Below, one piece after another: positions 41,619 through 50,315 of a DNA stretch of 64,000 nucleotides (positions are counted from its first letter, which is position 1; every line of letters starts with the position of its first letter). The DNA lies in contig CAJXRM010000003.1 of the NCBI GenBank assembly GCA_913059205.1, positions 1 through 64,000 of the forward strand, in the 5' to 3' direction. A program made the translations under genes and the position numbers. Below the pieces are notes generated by a model. It was not told the DNA's origin, searched no databases, and saw nothing but the letters and a program-made list of their open reading frames with translations. Source of the stretch: an uncultured Flavobacteriales bacterium. GTDB lineage: Bacteria; Bacteroidota; Bacteroidia; Flavobacteriales_D; Crocinitomicaceae.

Positions 41619-42062
41619 ATGAACAAAGAAAAATTAAAAAATACACTGATCCAAAACCAGGAGCTGATTATTAAGGAATTGTCAGGAAAGATTGACTTCA
41701 CACATGAAATGGTTGATTTGGATGAGTTGGATGTAATTGAACCAGAGGATTTGTCACACTCAAATGAGGCTGGAGAATTGAATCAATTGATGTTGATTCA
41801 GCTTCAAAAAGCACAGATAGATTTAGATACACTTAAGAACATGGACTTTTCCCCTAAACGAAAAGTGGAAGCAGGCGCATTTGTCCAAACGGAAAAATTC
41901 AATTTCATTGTTGGCTTCCCTACTATTCCATTCGATTTTGAGGGAATGCATATAGTTGGGGTTTCAATGGCATCACCCATCTTTCCATTTATGACAGGTA
42001 AAACAATAGGCGAACAATTTGAGTTTAGTGGATCAAAATACGTCATCAATCATATTTATTAA
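41619..42062 (+). CDS. GreA/GreB-like two-domain protein inserted between paaA and paaB
   Basis: This is a 147-aa protein starting at ATG 41619, 1 bp after the paaA stop. The N-terminal half is acidic and helical (EDLSHSNEAGELNQLMLIQLQKAQIDLDTLKNM), like the Gre coiled-coil. The C-terminal half (GAFVQTEKFNFIVGFPTIPF ... ASPIFPFMTGKTIGEQFEF ... YVINHIY) follows the FKBP-like Gre C-domain pattern with SP-x-x-x-xxxGKxxGExxEF. It may bind RNA polymerase or be a protein-specific chaperone. Its stop overlaps the paaB ATG by 1 bp, so it is coupled to the pathway. Homology is inferred from pattern only. Confidence 0.62.
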   Translation: MNKEKLKNTLIQNQELIIKELSGKIDFTHEMVDLDELDVIEPEDLSHSNEAGELNQLMLIQLQKAQIDLDTLKNMDFSPKRKVEAGAFVQTEKFNFIVGFPTIPFDFEGMHIVGVSMASPIFPFMTGKTIGEQFEFSGSKYVINHIY

Positions 42063-42367
42063 TGTCAGAAAAAATGGAAAATACAGAAAATCAAGGACCA
42101 CTTTGGGAAGTTTTCGTTCAATCTAAGGCGGGACAAGCATTTAAACATGCAGGAAGTGTTCATGCATATGATAAAGAAATGGCCGTTGAAAATGCTCGAG
42201 ACATTTATACACGAAGAAACGAAGGAAATGCATTATGGGTTGTGCCTAGCAGTGAAATTGTTGCGGTAGGAGCTTCCGAAGCGAGCTCGTTTTTTGAACC
42301 TTCAGATAACAAAGTTTATCGTCATCCTACCTTTTATAACCTTCCAGACGGAGTTAAACAAATGTAA
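42062..42367 (+). CDS. paaB: 1,2-phenylacetyl-CoA epoxidase subunit PaaB
   Basis: This is a 101-aa subunit of the epoxidase, required for activity and thought to bridge complexes. Family features are WEVFVQSKAGQAFKHAGSVHAYDKEMAVENARDIYTRRNEG, LWVVPSSEIVAVG, and the end DNKVYRHPTFYNLPDGVKQM. An N-terminal extension of about 10 residues precedes the usual start; an internal ATG at residue 5 is an alternative. It overlaps the upstream gene by 1 bp and is 2 bp from paaC. Confidence 0.95.
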   Translation: MSEKMENTENQGPLWEVFVQSKAGQAFKHAGSVHAYDKEMAVENARDIYTRRNEGNALWVVPSSEIVAVGASEASSFFEPSDNKVYRHPTFYNLPDGVKQM

Positions 42368-42369
42368 CG

Positions 42370-43119
42370 ATGAAAACGAAAATCGCATACTATACTGAGA
42401 TTGCTGATAACGCCATGGTATTAAGTCATCGATTGGCTGAAAACTCAAGTAAAGGACCCTTTTTGGAAGAGGATTTAGCTTGTTCCAATGTTGCTCTTGA
42501 TTTATTGGGAATGGCAGAATCCATATATGAAGAAGCTGCAAAATTAAAGGCAGATGGTTCAATCGGAGATGATTTGGCCTACCGTGGATCCGAATGGGAA
42601 TATAGAAACGTGCTTTTGGTCGAACAGCCAAATGGTGATTTCGCTCACTTGATGGTTAGACAGTTTTTTATGGATGTATTTAATTACTATTTCCTGGCGG
42701 AGCTAACAAAAAGTAAGGACGAATTCCTTTCAGCAGTTGGAGTTAAATCACTCAAGGAAGTGACCTATCATCTAAGAAGGAGTTCAGAATGGCTCGTACG
42801 TTTTGGAAAAGGTACAGATGAATCAGCTCAACGTGCGCAACGCGCAATTAATAATCTTTGGCGTTTTACAGAAGAATTATTTGAAGCTTCAGAGGAAGAT
42901 AAACAATTGCGATCTGAAGGGATTAGTGTAGATCTTAACTCGGTGCATGATGACTGGAAATTAAAAGTTGGAGAAGTGTTTTATCTCGCGGACCTGAAAA
43001 AACCAGAAAATCAATTTCAATTGAATGGAGGGAAGACAGGAAAGCATTCGGAGTGTTTCGGATATCTTCTTGCTGAAATGCAGTACTTGACAAACGCATT
43101 TCCAAATGCTAAATGGTAA
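42370..43119 (+). CDS. paaC: 1,2-phenylacetyl-CoA epoxidase structural subunit PaaC
   Basis: This is a 249-aa ferritin-like structural partner of PaaA. Visible blocks are YTEIADNAMVLSHRLAENSSKGPFLEEDLACSNVALDLLGMA, LLVEQPNGDFAHLMVRQFFMDVFNYYF, and the C-terminal GKTGKHSECFGYLLAEMQYLTNAFPNAKW. It is the last gene of the cluster. PaaD and PaaE do not follow; the next gene is a convergent NUDIX hydrolase, so the full epoxidase would need components encoded elsewhere. Confidence 0.95.
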   Translation: MKTKIAYYTEIADNAMVLSHRLAENSSKGPFLEEDLACSNVALDLLGMAESIYEEAAKLKADGSIGDDLAYRGSEWEYRNVLLVEQPNGDFAHLMVRQFFMDVFNYYFLAELTKSKDEFLSAVGVKSLKEVTYHLRRSSEWLVRFGKGTDESAQRAQRAINNLWRFTEELFEASEEDKQLRSEGISVDLNSVHDDWKLKVGEVFYLADLKKPENQFQLNGGKTGKHSECFGYLLAEMQYLTNAFPNAKW

Positions 43120-43122
43120 TTT

Positions 43123-43761
43123 TCATCTGATGATCTTTACGAGTATATGTTTTAATTCAGCCAGAATCATACCGGTTGCTCCCCAAACTTTATAACCTTG
43201 AATAGCGTAATAAGGGACATTTTTTCGTGTAAAACCACCTTCAAATTGCATGTCCTCCGTTTTTAAATTATCTGGATTTAGAAGGTCATTAATAGCAAAG
43301 TGTATAATGGATTCTACTTCACGTTCATCTGGCGTTAACTCTGGTAAACTATCCACATAGAACAAATTTGGTTCGACTAGAAAATTGCTGGGTGGAATAT
43401 AGATTTCACTTAGTTTACCTATGAAAATACCCAATGAACTTGGCAAGTCAATTTCTTCAAATGCTTCTCTTCGAGCGGTAAATTCTAAACTTGAATCAGA
43501 TTCATCCATTTTACCTCCTGGAAAACTAACTTGCCCACCATGAATCCCATCATACGATGGCCGTTGAATTAATATGCTTTTAATGATTGCGTGTTCTTGG
43601 TATAATATAATTGCAACAGCGGATCGACGAAAGTTGGGCTTCTTTTTTAAGGCCTCACTCGTAAATTGTCTATTTAATGGCATTAATTCATTATGAGCTG
43701 CTTCACCAGGAAGTGCTTTTAATTGCCCTTTGAGTTCATTTACAAATGATATAAAATCCAT
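43123..43761 (-). CDS. NUDIX hydrolase, CoA pyrophosphatase type
   Basis: This is a 212-aa NudL/YeaB-like enzyme predicted to hydrolyse coenzyme A or acyl-CoA to 3',5'-ADP and phosphopantetheine derivatives. The CoA-specific signature LIQRPSYDGIHGGQVSFPGG (64-83) is followed by the NUDIX box from G83, with R98-E99 and E102-E103 (REAFEEID). Position 89 is Asp, as usual in this subfamily. Its location directly convergent with paaC (3 bp) suggests a possible CoA-thioester housekeeping link. The start overlaps the upstream lipoprotein's stop by 1 bp. Confidence 0.92.
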   Translation of the reverse strand: MDFISFVNELKGQLKALPGEAAHNELMPLNRQFTSEALKKKPNFRRSAVAIILYQEHAIIKSILIQRPSYDGIHGGQVSFPGGKMDESDSSLEFTARREAFEEIDLPSSLGIFIGKLSEIYIPPSNFLVEPNLFYVDSLPELTPDEREVESIIHFAINDLLNPDNLKTEDMQFEGGFTRKNVPYYAIQGYKVWGATGMILAELKHILVKIIR

Positions 43762-44357
43762 TATTTTTCGATGGAAGACAATAGCTCGATAAAATCGTCG
43801 TACAAATATCCCATGTTGTCTTTTTTTCCGATTAATTGAAAAACAAATATTTCGTTCTCAATCTCAATTGTTGCGATAAAATATGTTGAAGGTATATTCG
43901 TTGAATAACTGCTTCCATGAACTATTTGAATAGCTCCTTCGTATGGAACTGACTTTGGGAGTTCTTTTTTTATGGATGTTGAGTGTTCATACAACGATTT
44001 TTGGCGACAAATTATATAGTTGTCATGAACTGCATCCACATTTTCAATTTCCTTGTCAAAAGCGTATTTAATTTCTTCTGCATCTCTTTGATTAAAAGCC
44101 TCAACACTGAAGTTTACATCAATATCGTATACAACTTTGGTCATTGCATTGTCACTTAAAGTGTAGTTGTCATCGTAATCATTTGTGAACATCTCGTCCA
44201 ACATAAAATGAATTCCGTTGTAATACTCCTTTCTCAGATTTGGAAAGTCCATGTTGTTTTTTTGAAGCTCCTTCAAATTGTTGTTATACGTAGAGCCAGG
44301 ACAACCCGTTGCAAGAATTAATATACTAATGAGCGCTATAAATAAGTATGTCTTCAC
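43761..44357 (-). CDS. Hypothetical lipoprotein
   Basis: This is a 198-aa lipoprotein with lipobox LATGC (Cys about 19) followed by PGSTYNNN. The mature region is soluble, rich in acidic and aromatic residues (GIHFMLDEMFTNDYDDNYTLSDNAM), and contains no known motif. It ends in the same operon as the NUDIX gene (1-bp overlap). Function unknown. It may be an outer-membrane or periplasmic lipoprotein. Confidence 0.65.
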   Translation of the reverse strand: MKTYLFIALISILILATGCPGSTYNNNLKELQKNNMDFPNLRKEYYNGIHFMLDEMFTNDYDDNYTLSDNAMTKVVYDIDVNFSVEAFNQRDAEEIKYAFDKEIENVDAVHDNYIICRQKSLYEHSTSIKKELPKSVPYEGAIQIVHGSSYSTNIPSTYFIATIEIENEIFVFQLIGKKDNMGYLYDDFIELLSSIEK

Positions 44358-44437
44358 TATGACGAATATACACTTTGTTCTTGAATAATAGTCCTAAAAA
44401 GTAGTATCTTTAACGCAAATAAAAAAAAAGGAAACAC

Positions 44438-45316
44438 GTGGAATTAGCAATTAATTGGTCAATGGGTTCTGAGCTTATTGACGGTTGGAAAACACCAAAT
44501 CTTTACGGATTACTTTTTGTTTCAGGCTTAATTGGAGGCTATTTTGTGGTTCGCCGTATGTTTAGACAAGAAGGAATCAAAGAGGAATTACTTGACAAAC
44601 TGGTATTGTACATGGTGCTTGCAACTATTGTTGGAGCACGATTGGGCCATGTTTTATTTTATGGTCCTTATTACGATGAATTTTCTGCGAGTGGCGTTTT
44701 GTTGGAACGAGGCTATTTTTCTCATCCATTGGACATATTAAAAGTTTGGGAAGGTGGATTAGCAAGTCATGGAGGTGTTTTAGCTATATTAATAGCGCTT
44801 TATTTCTATTCTAAAAATGTTGTGAAAAAACCAATGCTCTGGATTTTAGATCGAATAGTGGCCCCTGGAGCGATTGGAGCTGCTTGTATTCGTTTTGGAA
44901 ATTTATTTAACCATGAAATGGTTGGCGATGTAACAAATGTTCCTTGGGGCTTCCGTTTTTTACATCACGATTGTTATCCACCATTTGATTGTCCTTGGGA
45001 AATGATTCCAGTGCGACACCCTGCTCAATTGTATGAGGCGATTAGCTACCTCTTTCTATTTGGTATTCTACTTTATATGTATTGGAAAAGAAGTGCGTGG
45101 AAACGACCTGGAGTGTTATTTGGTACATTTTTGATTATCATGTTTACCGCTCGTTTCTTAATTGAATTTGTGAAACTAGGCCAAACTAGTCGTGATGACG
45201 TATGGGCAATTAATACCGGACAAATGTTGAGTATACCTTTTGTTTTGGCTGGAATTTACTTTTTATATAAAGGGTTAAGCGCAAAACCGAAAGAGGAAAG
45301 TTTAAGCAACAAATAA
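44438..45316 (+). CDS. lgt: Prolipoprotein diacylglyceryl transferase
   Basis: This inner-membrane enzyme attaches diacylglycerol from phosphatidylglycerol to the lipobox Cys of prelipoproteins. The 292-aa protein has seven helices and the Lgt signatures NLYGLLFVSGLIGGYF, GARLGHVLFYGPYYD (catalytic Arg), HPLDILKVWEGGLASHGG, ACIRFGNLFNHEMVG and RHPAQLYEA. The start is GTG at 44438; no in-frame ATG gives the conserved N-terminal INWS segment. It provides the lipidation for the many lipoproteins of this window. Confidence 0.94.
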   Translation: MELAINWSMGSELIDGWKTPNLYGLLFVSGLIGGYFVVRRMFRQEGIKEELLDKLVLYMVLATIVGARLGHVLFYGPYYDEFSASGVLLERGYFSHPLDILKVWEGGLASHGGVLAILIALYFYSKNVVKKPMLWILDRIVAPGAIGAACIRFGNLFNHEMVGDVTNVPWGFRFLHHDCYPPFDCPWEMIPVRHPAQLYEAISYLFLFGILLYMYWKRSAWKRPGVLFGTFLIIMFTARFLIEFVKLGQTSRDDVWAINTGQMLSIPFVLAGIYFLYKGLSAKPKEESLSNK

Positions 45317-45532
45317 TAGGGCAGTCTCCCTTATTTCATAATTAGAATTCTTTAATTGAGCTTAATGTTATCAGTTGAAATTCAGCCTGATAAGTAGTAA
45401 TAATTTGTTAAAATTCAAACAATTCTATACTAAACCGTTTAAGTATGAACAAAGTATAATAGAACCGCTCCAAGTGTTGTAGATTTGACGCCATAGAAAA
45501 TAGGATTGAACCACTTTAAAAAATTATCCACT

Positions 45533-46177
45533 ATGTCACTATTCACTAAATCACTGAGAATTCTTGTTGGTATTTTATTCTTTTCAACGGTTTCATTTGC
45601 CCAGTCTGTGTCTGAAGTAGAATCAAATTGGAATCGAATTTTTGCAAAGCATTATTCTATTGAGCGACTGGCATCAACCTATGAAAATTCACCAGAAATT
45701 TATACTTCGACTAATTATTATTTTAAAGAATCTTATGGTTTTACTCTAACGAATTGTGAGACGTGCCCCGTAAGTATTGATGAGCTACTTAACAATAAAA
45801 TATTCGATATATATGAACATGAGTCATTGCGATTAGATGATGTTAACTATTCGTTCCACTATAAGGAATACACTATTACACTTTATCCCAAAAATGTCGT
45901 TTACTCTCAATTGGAAGGTCTATCACCTTCTGAACTGGTGAATTACATTGCACCAAGAGATTTCCCGACTTTTGAGTTAACAAATGATGATTCTGCTCAA
46001 TACCTTGACTACAAAGAGAAGGTGTATGCTTGGGCAAAAGATTTTCCTGAAGCATATAGAACAATGACCAATTCTGAAGACCTGTTGAAAATTTCAATTC
46101 GTGATTTTTCACTTTTGGATGAGTCGAGAAAAGAGATTGTTCTAAATAATTCAGCAGGTTATTTAATTTTTGATTAA
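45533..46177 (+). CDS. Exported hypothetical protein
   Basis: This is a 214-aa protein from ATG 45533 with signal peptide SLFTKSLRILVGILFFSTVSFAQ. The mature part is acidic, with C-E-T-C at about residue 75 (TNCETCPVSIDELLN) that may form a disulfide. No family is recognised. It heads a run of three exported genes (45533, 46198 and 46632) with 20 and 11 bp gaps, likely one operon ending at the 48360 terminator. Function unknown. Confidence 0.62.
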   Translation: MSLFTKSLRILVGILFFSTVSFAQSVSEVESNWNRIFAKHYSIERLASTYENSPEIYTSTNYYFKESYGFTLTNCETCPVSIDELLNNKIFDIYEHESLRLDDVNYSFHYKEYTITLYPKNVVYSQLEGLSPSELVNYIAPRDFPTFELTNDDSAQYLDYKEKVYAWAKDFPEAYRTMTNSEDLLKISIRDFSLLDESRKEIVLNNSAGYLIFD

Positions 46178-46197
46178 TAAATCACTTTTAAATTAAA

Positions 46198-46620
46198 ATG
46201 AAGTCGGCTACGAACAATACATTAGAAAAGGAATTTTCCGCAATACGGATGGTTCAATTACTGTTTGTGGGGGCAATTTTTCTTTTTTGTACTGTTAATG
46301 TAACAGGACAAACACACATTTTTAGCCCTGAAGAACACCAATTAAATGAGGATTATGCCTTTGCAGATATAGAGGCTATTCGCACGTTCGTTAGAAAAGT
46401 TCTTGATGAGCCATTAAGTTCCAATTATCTGATTCCATCTTATATAAAAGAATCTAAAGATGCCGATGAAGCAAGTAAAGTTGTTGGTGCATTCTATCCG
46501 GAATTTTATGGAAAACAAGGAATATTACTACTAGACGCTGTTAAGGCGCATCCGGCAATTTATGTCCGCATGATAAAAGAATATAAAGCAATTCGAATGC
46601 TATTTGAACCCACTAATTAA
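46198..46620 (+). CDS. Exported hypothetical protein
   Basis: This is a 140-aa protein with an N-terminal region of ~17 residues before a hydrophobic segment (MVQLLFVGAIFLFCTVNVTGQ), so either a long signal peptide or a later start at MVQLL. The mature part is helical (YAFADIEAIRTFVRKVLDEP, EASKVVGAFYPEFYGKQG) and has no recognised motif. It is the middle gene of the three-gene exported cluster. Function unknown. Confidence 0.58.
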   Translation: MKSATNNTLEKEFSAIRMVQLLFVGAIFLFCTVNVTGQTHIFSPEEHQLNEDYAFADIEAIRTFVRKVLDEPLSSNYLIPSYIKESKDADEASKVVGAFYPEFYGKQGILLLDAVKAHPAIYVRMIKEYKAIRMLFEPTN

Positions 46621-46631
46621 ACTAAAAAACA

Positions 46632-48341
46632 ATGAAAATTTTTAATATAATTATTGTCACTACTATACTATTTTTGTCAACGACTCAATTATTTGGGCAA
46701 TTTTGTGATCAATCTCAAGTTGGGGCTGGATTTCCTAGTGATGTCGCTTGTCAAACTGCTGTTTGTGGGAACGATGCTTGGTGCTGTAGTACTCAATGGG
46801 ATGCACTATGTGCTTCAGATGCGGCTACAAACCCGAGTTGCACCGGCTGCCTTTCCAGTGGAGGAGGAGGTGGACCATGCGGTAGTATTTTGAATATTGG
46901 TGGTTGTGGTCAAAGTATTAATACCACAATGTCTGGAACTGGAGCTTGGAATTCTATGACATGCGGATTTAGTACACCGGGAGTCGAATCGGTTTTTAGT
47001 TATACGGCAACTTCAACTGGTGTTTACTCTATTGATGTAACAAGTGCAACAGGTGGATATGTGGACTTTATGTGGAAACCAGCAACTGGTGGATGCAATA
47101 GTGCTGGTTGGACATGTATTGATGATGTATTTACTCCTGGAAATTACGGCGCAATGAGCTGGACTGCTGGAGTTACGTATTATATCTTACTTGATCCGGA
47201 GGGTACGGGTGCCTACGATTTTACGTTTGACCTGAGTTGCCCTGCAGGTGGTCCAGTTACCGCGGCAGATTGTAGTACAGCGTATTCAATTTGCACCGAT
47301 GTGGCTTTTCAAATTGATCCAAATGGATATGGAGCGATAGATGAATTATGCACCGGTTGTACTACTAATCCTAGTACGAATCCAGCAAGTGGTAATCAAG
47401 GGTGTTTACTAGGTGGTGAAAATAACAGTACCTGGTTCTTGGTAAATGTTTTGACGGCTGGAACGTTGGAGTTTAGCTTTGGATCTTCTGGAGTTAACAC
47501 GAATTATTATGATTGGATAATGTGGCCTTATAATGCTAGTACATGCGCAGGAATTGCTGCAAACACTGTACCTCCTATACGTTGCAATTGGAATGGAACA
47601 GGGGCTGGGTTTACTGGGATTGGAACACCAGTTCCAGGAGGTGGAGCTGCGAATAATTTCGAACCAGAGGTTAATGCTGGAGCCAATTCTCAGTATTTAA
47701 TTTGTTTTTCTAATTGGAGTAGTGCTGTTTCTTCATTGCCATTAAACTTTTTTGGAACTGCAGGAATTAGTTGTACTCCTTTGTATGTTGAAATTACTGA
47801 TTTTTATGGAGTCCAACATGAAGGGTATAATGAATTGAACTGGAAAACAGGAGCAGAATATAATAATTCTCATTTTGGAATTGAAAGAAGCCTTGATGGA
47901 GAAAATTATGCGTTAATCGGCGAAGTAACGGGAAACGGAACGACGCTAGAAGAATCAAGCTATAGATTTAATGACTATTCGCCAGGAAATTCGGCAACAT
48001 ATTACAGGTTGAAGCAATATGACTTTGATGGAACAATGGACGTTTCTGATGTTATCGTAATGGCTCAATCCGGTAACACAGAATTCAAGGTCGTTAATGC
48101 TTTTCCAAACCCTGCAAATGATTTGTTTACAATACAGTTAATTTCTCCAGAAGCTGACAATGCAACAATTCAAATACGACATGCAAGTGGTCGAAATGTA
48201 GAAACAATCAATCGACCTTTATTGGAAGGAATCAATGAGATAAACTTGGATGTAGATAAGTTGCCAAAGGGATTATATTTAATAAATATTAAAAATGAAA
48301 AATCTCAATCGCTTGAAGTTATTAAGCTGAACGTTCAATAA
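46632..48341 (+). CDS. Secreted Cys-rich T9SS protein
   Basis: This is a 569-aa exported protein. After the signal peptide (ending TTQLFGQ) comes a cysteine-rich module FCDQSQVGAGFPSDVACQTAVC...CCSTQWDALC...C, a pattern recurring in Bacteroidota surface proteins as D-x-x-CC-x3-WD-x2-C. A glycine-rich linker is followed by one or two beta-sandwich domains (about 85-375). An Fn3-like domain (VEITDFYGVQHEGYNELNWKTG ... YYRLKQYDFDG) precedes a T9SS sorting domain (AFPNPANDLFTIQLIS ... GLYLINIKNEKSQSLEVIKL). It is probably a surface adhesin. It is the last gene of its cluster. Confidence 0.85.
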   Translation: MKIFNIIIVTTILFLSTTQLFGQFCDQSQVGAGFPSDVACQTAVCGNDAWCCSTQWDALCASDAATNPSCTGCLSSGGGGGPCGSILNIGGCGQSINTTMSGTGAWNSMTCGFSTPGVESVFSYTATSTGVYSIDVTSATGGYVDFMWKPATGGCNSAGWTCIDDVFTPGNYGAMSWTAGVTYYILLDPEGTGAYDFTFDLSCPAGGPVTAADCSTAYSICTDVAFQIDPNGYGAIDELCTGCTTNPSTNPASGNQGCLLGGENNSTWFLVNVLTAGTLEFSFGSSGVNTNYYDWIMWPYNASTCAGIAANTVPPIRCNWNGTGAGFTGIGTPVPGGGAANNFEPEVNAGANSQYLICFSNWSSAVSSLPLNFFGTAGISCTPLYVEITDFYGVQHEGYNELNWKTGAEYNNSHFGIERSLDGENYALIGEVTGNGTTLEESSYRFNDYSPGNSATYYRLKQYDFDGTMDVSDVIVMAQSGNTEFKVVNAFPNPANDLFTIQLISPEADNATIQIRHASGRNVETINRPLLEGINEINLDVDKLPKGLYLINIKNEKSQSLEVIKLNVQ

Positions 48342-48359
48342 AATTGAAATGAAAGTATT

Positions 48360-48388
48360 AAAAGGTGTCATTTTTGACACCTTTTTTT
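48360..48388. terminator. Terminator between T9SS protein and ATP-grasp gene
   Basis: AAAAGGTGTCA (48360-48370) pairs perfectly with TGACACCTTTT (48375-48385) around a TTTT loop, with T-run to 48388. The A-run on the left allows use by the convergent ATP-grasp gene, whose stop codon starts at 48389. Confidence 0.85.
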
Positions 48389-49280
48389 AGTTTATATAGT
48401 CTATAATCGCCTTTGCACATTTTTCAGCAGCAAAGGAATCCATACGAAACCATAATTCCGGTTCTATTAGTTCCACTTCACCAATACAAATTAAGTCATC
48501 ATTATTCCAAATTACATCGACTCTAGCATAAACGGGCATAGGTTTTAGTTTTGAAACAATTTCCTCAGCAAATTGTATTTCTTCTTCGGTAGGATGATAA
48601 ACTTCAACTGTTCCTCCAAAATCATCTTGCACTCTAAAATCTCCAGATTTCGCCTTTTTTAGAACGGCATGACTAAATTTACCTCCGAAAACCATGAATG
48701 CAACCTCTCCTTTAGTGGTTATTTGTTTTTGATATTCCTGAACCATCATTGATTCTTTTGCAACTAATTCAGAAAAGCGAGTTTCAAATTTCAGAATATC
48801 ATTTCTATTTATTTTGTAGGTATGTCTAGCTGCTCCAGAAACAGTAGGTTTGAGAATGAAATCGTCCCATTTTGTAGTCGTGATCACTTCAGTTAGTGAT
48901 CGATGATCGCCTTGCTCAATAAATTCAGTTGGAGGAATTCGGACGCCTTGTTTTTCGAGGTCTAGAAGATAGTGTTTGTCAATATTCCAATAAATCAGTG
49001 ATTTTGGATTAATAAGCGTTGTAAGTTTATTTACCTTTTCAAGCCATTTGGAAAATTCATCAAAACGATCAAAATAATCCCAAGTGGTTCTGAATAGTAT
49101 ATATTTCGTGCTTGACCAATCGAAATTTGGATTGTCCCAATATGTTCGATAAACATTTGCGCCTCTTTCTTCAAGTGCAATAAGCAACGCATTATCTTCA
49201 TCCAATACGTTTTGAATATAAGGGGTTAAAGTTGTTGGATTGTGATAACGTTTATCCGTTAAGATTGTAACATCAATCAT
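48387..49280 (-). CDS. ATP-grasp domain protein
   Basis: This is a 297-aa carboxylate-amine/thiol ligase-like ATP-grasp protein, related in layout to RimK/DdlB-type enzymes. Motifs include FRTTWDYFDRFDEFSKWL, NIDKHYLLDLEKQGVRIPPT, the phosphate-binding FILKPTVSGAARHTY, MVQEYQKQITTKGEVAFMVFGGKFSHAVLKK, and the metal-binding ARVDVIWNNDDLICIGEVELIEPELWF. Substrates are not evident; peptide-like bond formation or modification of a small molecule is possible. It is the last gene of the paaY-DUF6370-ATP-grasp operon, overlapping DUF6370 by 1 bp. Confidence 0.85.
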   Translation of the reverse strand: MIDVTILTDKRYHNPTTLTPYIQNVLDEDNALLIALEERGANVYRTYWDNPNFDWSSTKYILFRTTWDYFDRFDEFSKWLEKVNKLTTLINPKSLIYWNIDKHYLLDLEKQGVRIPPTEFIEQGDHRSLTEVITTTKWDDFILKPTVSGAARHTYKINRNDILKFETRFSELVAKESMMVQEYQKQITTKGEVAFMVFGGKFSHAVLKKAKSGDFRVQDDFGGTVEVYHPTEEEIQFAEEIVSKLKPMPVYARVDVIWNNDDLICIGEVELIEPELWFRMDSFAAEKCAKAIIDYIN

Positions 49281-49591
49281 TATTGTGGCAGGAGTGATAA
49301 AGATTCGATATAAAATACTCCGTGTTTCAGCTCTCCAACAGCATCAGCTTTTCTAATTGCATTGCAAAAACCATCTGATGCATGCGAGTCGCCATGCTCA
49401 TCAATTCCGCTTCCAACCGTGTAGTAAAACTTCCCATTAATTTCAACGGCTAAATCACATTCATCTCCAGTCATGTTGAAATTGCATATCCCGCACGAAA
49501 CGTTCACTGTTTGATTGATTTTTGATGTTTCTTTGACGCTAGCACAGCTATAGATGAATAGAATTGCCGCGATTAATGAAATCGATTTCAT
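49280..49591 (-). CDS. DUF6370 family lipoprotein
   Basis: This is a 103-aa lipoprotein with lipobox IYSC (Cys about 16). The mature domain has VSCGICNFNMTGDECDLAVEINGK, GSGIDEHGDSHASDGFC and a final strand-rich segment. The CxxC plus GDxCxLAV plus DEHGDxHAxDGFC pattern belongs to DUF6370, with four conserved Cys and two His that could bind a metal. It is positioned between paaY and the ATP-grasp gene with minimal spacing. Function unknown. Confidence 0.75.
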   Translation of the reverse strand: MKSISLIAAILFIYSCASVKETSKINQTVNVSCGICNFNMTGDECDLAVEINGKFYYTVGSGIDEHGDSHASDGFCNAIRKADAVGELKHGVFYIESLSLLPQ

Positions 49592-49592
49592 A

Positions 49593-50192
49593 TTATTTAT
49601 TTTTTATGGTTTCCCATGTTGTGTACATTGATTCTTGAGAAGGACGATCTTCTTCAATTTCTCTTAATGGTTCACATTCACTTAATGATTCGAAACACGC
49701 TCTAGGTAAGGTTTGATACAAAGCCGTTCCTTTCGTTTTCCATTCGATCATTTCGTTTGAAACTTCTTTTATTTTTTTTGCTGGATTTCCAACTATTAAA
49801 CACCTTTCAGGAAAGAGACTTTTAGCAGGAACAAATGACAGAGCACCAATTATACACTCTTTCCCAATAATGGAATCATCCATAATTACACTGTTCATGC
49901 CTATCAAACAATTTTCACCAATTGTTCCACCATGAATAATTGCTCCATGCCCAACATGAGCTCCCTTTTTGAGGGTAACTGTGGTTCCTGGGAACATATG
50001 AATTGTACAATTTTCTTGAACATTACATCCGTCTTCTATAATAATCATCCCCCAATCGCCACGAATAGCTGCTCCAGGACCAACATAAACATCTTTTCCT
50101 ATGATCACATTTCCTGTTACACTCGCTTTTGGGTGAATAAAACTTGACTCATGAACAACTGGAACGAATCCATTGAAAGAATAAACTGACAT
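49593..50192 (-). CDS. paaY: PaaY-like hexapeptide-repeat protein
   Basis: This is a 199-aa left-handed beta-helix protein of the gamma-carbonic-anhydrase-like PaaY/CaiE family. Family knowledge: PaaY is a thioesterase that recycles dead-end CoA intermediates of phenylacetate breakdown. Hexapeptide turns are visible (VTGNVIIGKDVYVGPGAAIRGDWG, VQENCTIHMFPG, HVGHGAIIHGGTIGENCLIGMNSVIMDD). It carries the extended C-terminus KTKGTALYQTLPRACFESLSECEPLREIEEDRP typical of PaaY/CaiE rather than of simple carbonic anhydrases. It is 7 kb from paaABC. Confidence 0.85.
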   Translation of the reverse strand: MSVYSFNGFVPVVHESSFIHPKASVTGNVIIGKDVYVGPGAAIRGDWGMIIIEDGCNVQENCTIHMFPGTTVTLKKGAHVGHGAIIHGGTIGENCLIGMNSVIMDDSIIGKECIIGALSFVPAKSLFPERCLIVGNPAKKIKEVSNEMIEWKTKGTALYQTLPRACFESLSECEPLREIEEDRPSQESMYTTWETIKNK

Positions 50193-50315
50193 ATATTAAA
50201 TTTTCTAAACCTAAAGGTAATAAAGATGTGTGAATATCTAATTCGACATTCTAAATTGTGCATTTTTCTATTTTTTCATCAACGAAATAGGTAATTTTAA
50301 CGTTTAATTGTTTGT

